A stretch of 29,552 nucleotides of DNA from an uncultured Bacilli bacterium. GTDB taxonomy: Bacteria; Bacillota_I; Bacilli_A; RF39; UBA660. This document shows, in pieces, positions 24,993 through 29,552 of the stretch (the stretch's first letter is position 1; the number at the start of each line of letters is the position of its first letter). The stretch lies in the NCBI GenBank assembly GCA_934183705.1, contig CAKPSW010000006.1, positions 1 to 29,552 of the forward strand, read 5' to 3'. The notes under the pieces are model-generated. The model was not told the DNA's origin. It ran no database searches and worked only from the letters and a program-made list of their open reading frames with translations. A program made the position numbers and the translations under genes.

Positions 24993-26264
24993 ATGTTTGT
25001 TGATGAAGTAGTAATAGACCTTTTAGCAGGTACAGGCGGTAATGGCTGTATGGCATATCGAAGAGAAAAATATATCCCCATGGGAGGACCATATGGCGGT
25101 AATGGCGGTAAAGGATCTGATATAATATTTAAAGCAGATGAAGGACTAAAAACACTAATAGATCTACGTTATCAAAAAAAAATAAAAGGAAATAACGGAA
25201 ATAACGGTGAAGGAAAAAATAAAAATGGTAAAGATAGCGAAGATGTCATTGTAAAAGTACCCATAGGAACTACCATAAAAGATGCCACTACTGGGGTAGT
25301 AATAGCAGATCTAACTAAAAATAATGAACAAGCTATAGTAGCCTATGGTGGTCGTGGTGGAAGAGGAAACGTAAGTCTTTCCACTAGAAGTAACCCATGT
25401 CCATCATATGCCGAAAATGGTGAGCCAGGTGAAGAGAGAAGAGTACTAGTAGAACTTCGTATGATAGCGGATGTTGGATTAGTAGGTATGCCAAGCGTTG
25501 GAAAATCAACAATATTATCAATGATATCTAATGCCAATCCCAAAATAGCCAGTTATCATTTTACAACCCTATCTCCTAACTTAGGAGTAGTAAAAACCAA
25601 AGATAATACCTTTGTTGTAGCGGATCTTCCAGGATTAATCGAAGGAGCCTCCTCTGGAGCAGGTCTAGGCCATAAGTTCCTAAAACATATAGAAAGAACT
25701 AAAATAATAGCTCATGTCATTGACATGGCTAGTGAAGAAGATAGAGATCCATATGAAGACTATGTAGCTATAAGACGTGAATTAGAGGCATTTTCTCCTC
25801 GCTTATTAACAAAACCAGAAATAATTGTTGCTAACAAAATGGATGGCATAAACGCCAAAGAAAACCTAAAGAAATTCAAAGAAAAAATAAAAAACAAAGA
25901 AATATATGAAATAAGTGCTATCAAAAATGAAGGACTAGATAAAGTAATAGATAAGTTATCAAACTTAACTAAAACAGTAGAAAGAGAAGAGTTGTTTTCA
26001 TCTTCTGTAGAGGAGAGTCATGTATTATATAAATTCAAAGAAGAAAAACCATTTACAATAATAAAAGATAATGATACTTATACGATAAAAGGAGATACTA
26101 TAGAGAAATTATTTAGAATGACCAATTTTAATACAGAAGAAGCTTATGAAAGATTTTCAAACAAATTAAGAAAAATGGGTGTTGACGAAGAACTAGAAAA
26201 CCTAGGTATTAAAGAAGGAGATACAGTAAGAATATTAGATTTCCAGTTTGAATGGACAAGATAA
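24993..26264 (+). CDS. obgE: GTPase ObgE/CgtA
   Basis: The 423-aa protein has the glycine-rich Obg domain (1-158: AGTGGNGCMAYRREKYIPMG and later NGGKGSD). The G domain has GMPSVGKST (165-173), DLPGLIEGA and NKMD. A C-terminal OCT domain follows (about 345-423: FKEEKPFTI..., ending RILDFQFEW). Obg binds the 50S subunit and couples ribosome assembly and (p)ppGpp signalling to growth. The G1 motif has Met where Phe is common (GFPSVGKST). The length matches the Bacillus protein. rplU-rpmA, often upstream, are absent. Confidence 0.97.
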   Translation: MFVDEVVIDLLAGTGGNGCMAYRREKYIPMGGPYGGNGGKGSDIIFKADEGLKTLIDLRYQKKIKGNNGNNGEGKNKNGKDSEDVIVKVPIGTTIKDATTGVVIADLTKNNEQAIVAYGGRGGRGNVSLSTRSNPCPSYAENGEPGEERRVLVELRMIADVGLVGMPSVGKSTILSMISNANPKIASYHFTTLSPNLGVVKTKDNTFVVADLPGLIEGASSGAGLGHKFLKHIERTKIIAHVIDMASEEDRDPYEDYVAIRRELEAFSPRLLTKPEIIVANKMDGINAKENLKKFKEKIKNKEIYEISAIKNEGLDKVIDKLSNLTKTVEREELFSSSVEESHVLYKFKEEKPFTIIKDNDTYTIKGDTIEKLFRMTNFNTEEAYERFSNKLRKMGVDEELENLGIKEGDTVRILDFQFEWTR

Positions 26265-26272
26265 TATATTTC

Positions 26273-26323
26273 CTTTTAAGCTAGTATCTTAATAAGTAAA
26301 GCGGAGCCTAATGTCTCCGTTTT
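26273..26323 (+). repeat. paired-hairpin repeat, copy C
   Basis: Hairpin 1: CTTTTAAG (26273-26280) with CTTAATAAG (26288-26296, one bulged T), loop CTAGTAT. Hairpin 2: AAAGCGGAG (26298-26306) with CTCCGTTTT (26315-26323, one G-T wobble), loop CCTAATGT. The second loop fits the CC...GT family, and both stems end AG/CT at the loop as in the other copies. Confidence 0.6.
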
Positions 26324-26335
26324 AATATATAATAA

Positions 26336-26356
26336 AAAAAGAGAAATTCTCTTTTT
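26336..26356. terminator. bidirectional terminator between obgE and the 71-aa gene
   Basis: AAAAAGAGA (26336-26344) and TCTCTTTTT (26348-26356) form a 9-bp stem with a 3-nt loop and A/T runs on both sides. It serves obgE on plus and the 71-aa gene on minus. Confidence 0.75.
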
Positions 26357-26358
26357 AA

Positions 26359-26574
26359 TTATCTATATCTTATTAGTTTAAAAGGATTATCATAAATATC
26401 ATAACCATCTCTACTAATCTTTGCTACTACTCCTTTTAAAAGTTCTATCTCATCATATCTATCCTTCATATTAAGACTATCAAGAACATCCCTATAAGCA
26501 TTACACCAAGATAACTTCTTACTATTTTTATAATTAACTAATCTCTCAACAATTAATACAACATCATTCTCCAT
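26359..26574 (-). CDS. uncharacterised 71-aa protein
   Basis: A small soluble, mostly helical protein with one Cys (MENDVVLIVERLVNYKN; SLNMKDRYDEIELLKGVV). No family is recognised. It has a strong AAGGAGGG ribosome site and a good minus-strand promoter with a palindrome over its -35 box, and it ends in a shared terminator, so it looks like a real, regulated, single gene. It could be a small regulator of its own promoter or of the divergent scpA promoter, but it shows no clear DNA-binding motif. Confidence 0.65.
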   Translation of the reverse strand: MENDVVLIVERLVNYKNSKKLSWCNAYRDVLDSLNMKDRYDEIELLKGVVAKISRDGYDIYDNPFKLIRYR

Positions 26575-26597
26575 AATTACCCTCCTTCTGTTATTAT

Positions 26598-26642
26598 ATT
26601 ATAAAAATCACGTAATTAATGTAAACTATTAGGTTACATTAA
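26598..26642 (-). promoter_or_regulatory. minus-strand promoter with palindromic operator-like site
   Basis: On the minus strand TTTACA (26625-26620) and TATAAT (26603-26598) are 16 nt apart. A 9-bp palindrome, TTAATGTAA (26616-26624) and TTACATTAA (26634-26642), covers the -35 box. It lies 26 nt before the -35 of the divergent scpA promoter, so a bound protein could affect both. Confidence 0.55.
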
Positions 26643-26667
26643 TACTACAAATACTACTAAACAAATA

Positions 26668-26696
26668 TTTACTTATTTTCCTTTATTTGATATAAT
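26668..26696 (+). promoter_or_regulatory. promoter of scpA-scpB-ruvB
   Basis: TTTACT at 26668-26673, a 17-nt spacer and TATAAT at 26691-26696. Transcription should begin near 26703, which argues for the scpA start at 26717 rather than 26705. Confidence 0.75.
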
Positions 26697-26716
26697 TAAC
26701 TAGGATGGTGACTAAG

Positions 26717-27427
26717 ATGAATTACATAACAATAGATAACTTCTCTGGACCATTAGATCTATTACTGCACTTAGTAAAAGAGTCGAATATTGATGTACTA
26801 GATATCAAAATAGAAGAAATTACAGATAAATACTTAACATATATTAAATCACAAAAAGAGTTAAATATCAATATATCTTCATCATATTTAGTACTTTCTG
26901 CAGAACTTATGTACTTAAAATCCAAATCATTATTACCCCAAAGTAAAAATAATGAAGAAGAAGATAGTGAAGAAATAACAAGAGAAAAACTAATAAATAA
27001 ACTATTAGAATACAAAAAATATAAAGAAGTAACATCAGTATTCAAAACTCTAGAAGAAGAAAGACAAAAAATATACATAAAAGGCCCAGAAAAAGTAGGA
27101 GACTACATAGAAAATAATTTAAGTGGTGAAGGAGAAATAGAAGACCTAATGGAAGCATTTAAAAAGTTCTTAGAAAGAAAAGAACTAGAAAAACCAATGG
27201 AAACCACTATAACAACAAAAGAATACTCGATCAAAGAAAGAAAGAAAAATATAAAAAATATTCTAAGAGAAAAGAAACAAGCCACTTTAGAAGACCTAAT
27301 AGAAGAGTATAACAAACCATATATCATTGTTACGTTTTTATCTATCTTAGAGATGGTAAAAGAAAAAGAAGTAATAATAAATCAAAAAAATAACTTTAAA
27401 AAAATACTAATAGAATTGAGGAATTAA
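26717..27427 (+). CDS. scpA: segregation and condensation protein A (kleisin)
   Basis: The 236-aa kleisin starts NYITIDNFSGPLDLLLHLVK, the strongly conserved ScpA N terminus that binds the SMC neck. It then has VLSAELMYLKSKSLLP and a C-terminal winged-helix part that binds the SMC head. With ScpB and SMC it forms the bacterial condensin. GGATGGTGA precedes ATG 26717 and is its ribosome site; the in-frame ATG 26705 lies in that site and too close to the transcription start. scpB follows after 1 nt. Confidence 0.95.
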   Translation: MNYITIDNFSGPLDLLLHLVKESNIDVLDIKIEEITDKYLTYIKSQKELNINISSSYLVLSAELMYLKSKSLLPQSKNNEEEDSEEITREKLINKLLEYKKYKEVTSVFKTLEEERQKIYIKGPEKVGDYIENNLSGEGEIEDLMEAFKKFLERKELEKPMETTITTKEYSIKERKKNIKNILREKKQATLEDLIEEYNKPYIIVTFLSILEMVKEKEVIINQKNNFKKILIELRN

Positions 27428-27428
27428 T

Positions 27429-28007
27429 ATGGAAGGAATAATAGAAGGACTATTATACGTCCAAGGAGACTTAGGATTAACCATAAAACAAATAGAAGAT
27501 ATCCTAGAAATAACCGAAGAAGAAGCAAAAAAACTAGTATTAAGCCTAAAAAACTATTATGAAGAAGATAATAGAGGATTAAGAATAAACTATCTAGGTA
27601 ATACTATAAAACTAACTACTAAGGAAGAACATCAAAAATATTATCAAAAACTACTAGAAGATCCAACTTCTAGAAACTTATCACAATCAGCCTTAGAAGT
27701 ATTAGCAATCATAGCATATAACGAACCAATCACTAGAGGAGATTTAGAAAATATGCGTGGAGTAGATTCAACCTATGTATTAAGAAGACTATTAGCTAAA
27801 GGACTAATAAAAGAATGTGGAAAATCAGATCTACCAGGAAGACCAATATTATATAAAACTACTGATGATTTTTTAGATTATTTTGGACTTGCTTCTATAA
27901 AAGATTTACCTAATATCGAGTTATTAGAAGAAGATAATAGTCCTAAAGACTTATATACTTCTATATATAAGGAAGGAGATAATGATGGAAGAGAGAATAA
28001 TAACTAG
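27429..28007 (+). CDS. scpB: segregation and condensation protein B
   Basis: The 192-aa protein has two winged-helix domains. Typical stretches are [21 protein letters not shown] at the start (split as EGLLYVQGD / LTIKQI), [20 protein letters not shown] in the middle, and [14 protein letters not shown] and [18 protein letters not shown] near the end. ScpB dimers bind ScpA and regulate SMC. It begins 1 nt after scpA, with GAGGAAT as ribosome site, and overlaps ruvB by more than 20 nt. Confidence 0.95.
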   Translation: MEGIIEGLLYVQGDLGLTIKQIEDILEITEEEAKKLVLSLKNYYEEDNRGLRINYLGNTIKLTTKEEHQKYYQKLLEDPTSRNLSQSALEVLAIIAYNEPITRGDLENMRGVDSTYVLRRLLAKGLIKECGKSDLPGRPILYKTTDDFLDYFGLASIKDLPNIELLEEDNSPKDLYTSIYKEGDNDGRENNN

Positions 28008-28971
28008 TAATTTATTAGATGAAGATAGAGAATTATCCATAAGACCAGAGTCTCTTGATGAATATGTTGGTCAAAGTGAAATAAAAGAAAATCTAAGAGT
28101 ATTTATAAAATCTGCTCTTATGAGAGAAGAAAGTCTAGATCATATATTACTATATGGCCCTCCAGGATTAGGAAAAACAACTCTAGCATATATAATAGCT
28201 AATGAGTTAGGAAGTAATATCAAGACCGCTAGTGGTCCTTCTATAGAAAAAACAGGTGATTTAGCAGCAATATTATCAAGCTTAGAAGAAGGAGATGTTT
28301 TATTCATAGATGAAATACATAGAATACCAAGATATATCGAAGAAGTATTATATCCAGCTATGGAAGATTACTATCTAGACATTATCGTTGGAACTGAAGG
28401 TTCATCAAGAAATATCAAGATAAATCTTCCCCATTTTACTTTAGTAGGAGCAACCACTAGAGCAGGTGATTTATCAAGCCCATTAAGAGATAGATTTGGT
28501 ATAATATCAAAATTAAATTACTATACCGAAGAAGAATTATATAAAATAATAAAAAGAACATCAAAAGTATTAGATACACCAATTACTGATGATGCCGCTC
28601 GTGAACTAGCCAAGAGAAGTAGAGGTACTCCAAGAATAGCTAATAGACTATTTAAAAGAGTAAGAGATTTTGCTTTAGTATACTCAGGTGGTATTATTAA
28701 TGAAGAAATTCTAAATAGTTCATTAGATAGATTAAAAGTAGACAAAAGTGGTTTAGATGAAACAGATAGAATACTACTAACTGCTATTATTGAAAGATTC
28801 GGTGGTGGACCAGTAGGTTTAGAAGCTCTAGCTTCCTCTATTGGAGAAGAATCATCTACTATAGAAGATGTCTATGAACCATATTTATTAAAAGAAGGTT
28901 ATATAAAGAGAACACCTAGAGGTAGAGTAGTAACAGATAAAACATATGACTATTTAAAAATAGAAAAATAA
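27985..28971 (+). CDS. ruvB: Holliday junction branch migration ATPase RuvB
   Basis: The AAA+ protein (328 aa from this start) has Walker [10 protein letters not shown], Walker B FIDEIHR, sensor 1 [18 protein letters not shown] and the arginine finger within it. The C-terminal winged helix has [11 protein letters not shown] and [17 protein letters not shown]. It drives Holliday junction branch migration with RuvA, which is not in the window, although ruvA is usually adjacent. Two ATGs are in tandem (27982 and 27985). The second is better spaced from GGAAGGAG at 27971-27978, but either is possible. The start lies within scpB, so the genes are translationally coupled. Confidence 0.96.
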   Translation: MEERIITSNLLDEDRELSIRPESLDEYVGQSEIKENLRVFIKSALMREESLDHILLYGPPGLGKTTLAYIIANELGSNIKTASGPSIEKTGDLAAILSSLEEGDVLFIDEIHRIPRYIEEVLYPAMEDYYLDIIVGTEGSSRNIKINLPHFTLVGATTRAGDLSSPLRDRFGIISKLNYYTEEELYKIIKRTSKVLDTPITDDAARELAKRSRGTPRIANRLFKRVRDFALVYSGGIINEEILNSSLDRLKVDKSGLDETDRILLTAIIERFGGGPVGLEALASSIGEESSTIEDVYEPYLLKEGYIKRTPRGRVVTDKTYDYLKIEK

Positions 28972-28978
28972 AATATAT

Positions 28979-29032
28979 CCCCTTAAGCCTAAAGTCTTAA
29001 GGGGTATTTCAAAGCCTAAGGTCTTTGAAATA
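28979..29032 (+). repeat. paired-hairpin repeat, copy D
   Basis: Two perfect abutting hairpins. CCCCTTAAG/CTTAAGGGG (28979-28987 with 28996-29004) has loop CCTAAAGT. TATTTCAAAG/CTTTGAAATA (29005-29014 with 29023-29032) has loop CCTAAGGT. They start 7 nt after the ruvB stop. A T-rich run follows at 29039-29046, so the second may also end ruvB transcription. Confidence 0.8.
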
Positions 29033-29088
29033 ACAATTATTTTTTTGTATGAATATTATTGAGAAATATTAAAATTAATATAAAACTA

Positions 29089-29117
29089 TTGACAAATAAA
29101 TTTTAATATAATATATT
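29089..29117 (+). promoter_or_regulatory. promoter of the ABC transporter leader
   Basis: TTGACA at 29089-29094, a 17-nt spacer and TATATT at 29112-29117. Transcription should start near 29124, at the first base of the structured leader. Confidence 0.75.
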
Positions 29118-29121
29118 TATT

Positions 29122-29203
29122 ATGACATTTGCGAAGAAAAAACCATATATTTAATAGCCCGATGAAACTACATATTTAAAATATGTGGCTTTTTTGCGTT
29201 GTC
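29122..29203 (+). ncRNA. attenuator-like 5' leader RNA of the ABC transporter gene
   Basis: Two exclusive folds are visible. Terminator: CTACATAT (29168-29175) with ATATGTGG (29181-29188), then C and TTTTTT. Antiterminator: AAAAAACCATATAT (29137-29150) with the same 3' arm plus the T tract (29181-29195), about 14 bp with one bulge and one wobble. GACA (29124-29127) can also pair with TGTC (29200-29203), closing the leader just before the ribosome site AAAGGATG. A 10-codon frame, MTFAKKKPYI, runs from ATG 29122 to 29154 across the 5' antiterminator arm. It would be nearly leaderless. No known riboswitch class is recognised. Confidence 0.55.
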
Positions 29204-29223
29204 AGAAAGGATGTGATATAAAA

Positions 29224-29552
29224 ATGTCATTCATCAAAGTTGATAACATAACAAAAACTTTTAAAGTAGCCAAAAGAAATAGTGGACTAAAAGCTGCTTT
29301 AAAATCATTTTTCAAAAGAGAATACAAAGAAGTAGAAGCAGTAAAAAATGTATCTTTTGAAATAAAGAAAGGAGAGATAGTAGGTTATATTGGTCCTAAT
29401 GGTGCTGGAAAGAGTACCACCATTAAGATGCTTTCAGGAATACTTCTTCCCACTAGTGGTACTATTACTATAAACAATTTAGATCCTATTAAAGATAGAA
29501 AAAAATATGTAGCCAAAATAGGAGTAGTATTCGGACAAAGAAGTCAACTAGC
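29224..29552 (+). CDS. ABC-2-type exporter ATP-binding protein (partial, runs off window)
   Basis: The first 109 residues of an ABC ATPase. The start SFIKVDNITKTFKVAKRNSG with an insert (KAALKSFFKREYKEVEAVKN) is typical of DrrA/viologen-exporter-type ATPases. The Walker A GPNGAGKST is complete, and the Q-loop region GVVFGQRSQL is at the edge. The signature motif and Walker B lie outside the window. Membrane permease genes are expected just downstream. AAAGGATG is the ribosome site. The upstream leader suggests attenuated, signal-dependent expression. Confidence 0.9.
   Translation, partial: MSFIKVDNITKTFKVAKRNSGLKAALKSFFKREYKEVEAVKNVSFEIKKGEIVGYIGPNGAGKSTTIKMLSGILLPTSGTITINNLDPIKDRKKYVAKIGVVFGQRSQL

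Noticed and set aside
13067..29032. CRISPR array or tandem direct repeats
   Set aside because: The hairpin-pair copies are kilobases apart, their stems differ in sequence, and there are no regularly spaced identical repeats or cas genes.
29122..29203. Known riboswitch (fluoride, preQ1, SAM, guanidine, c-di-GMP)
   Set aside because: None of the conserved core sequences I know for these classes can be matched; only the alternative stems are supported.
1..29552. Mycoplasma-type code (TGA as Trp)
   Set aside because: Trp residues in conserved proteins are TGG, and spoIIGA ends in TGA at the expected place.
1..29552. Prophage, insertion sequence or integrative element
   Set aside because: No transposase, integrase, phage structural gene or terminal repeat with target duplication was recognised.

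Overview
The window is very AT-rich, gene-dense DNA from a low-GC Gram-positive (Bacillota, Bacilli-like) bacterium. The evidence is spoIIGA-sigE, ylbJ-ylbL, a sortase with its substrate, strong AAGGAGG-type ribosome sites, and TGA used as a stop (for example at the end of spoIIGA), which argues against a mycoplasma-type code. Short intergenic spaces and prepilin-like and signal-anchored surface proteins suggest an uncultured, probably gut, lineage; that placement is inference.

Layout. 1-3000: the 3' part of a tRNA-Glu gene, a HExxH metallopeptidase-like protein, and the divergent pair ylbJ (-) and ylbL (+). 3100-5270: an envelope block made of a membrane-anchored PASTA/polysaccharide deacetylase fusion, two type IV prepilin-like proteins (one of 58 aa) and a separately transcribed Flp-like pilin. 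5270-6720: spoIIGA and sigE, the protease and its pro-sigma-factor substrate for mother-cell sporulation control. 6717-8900: an MgtC-family protein (-) and an NfeD/SPFH pair. 9000-13070: a small unknown gene, then an operon of an LPXTG-like surface protein (degenerate thioester domain plus two Cna-B repeats), a sortase and an unknown membrane protein. 13070-15090: a TasA-like/lectin-like surface protein gene with a mosaic base composition. It has an attenuator-like leader and is flanked by inverted copies of a paired-hairpin repeat. 15120-19180: parE, a possible gene remnant, cdsA and rseP. 19190-24990: a radical SAM protein (-), an MFS-like transporter, an M23 peptidoglycan hydrolase, a P-type ATPase and a 41-aa membrane protein. 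24990-29552: obgE, a small unknown gene (-), the scpA-scpB-ruvB operon and the start of an ABC exporter ATPase preceded by an attenuator-like RNA leader.

The most interesting signals are non-coding. (1) Four loci (about 13067, 15001, 26273 and 28979) each carry two abutting hairpins. Their stems differ in sequence but stay complementary, and most loops read CC...GT on one strand. This looks like a dispersed structured repeat family. (2) The leader of the final ABC transporter gene can form mutually exclusive antiterminator and terminator stems and encodes a possible 10-residue peptide. (3) The spoIIGA start codon lies inside an 11-bp perfect hairpin, with no visible Shine-Dalgarno sequence and only 11 nt after a strong terminator. 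No CRISPR array, transposase, integrase, phage module or reverse transcriptase was seen.
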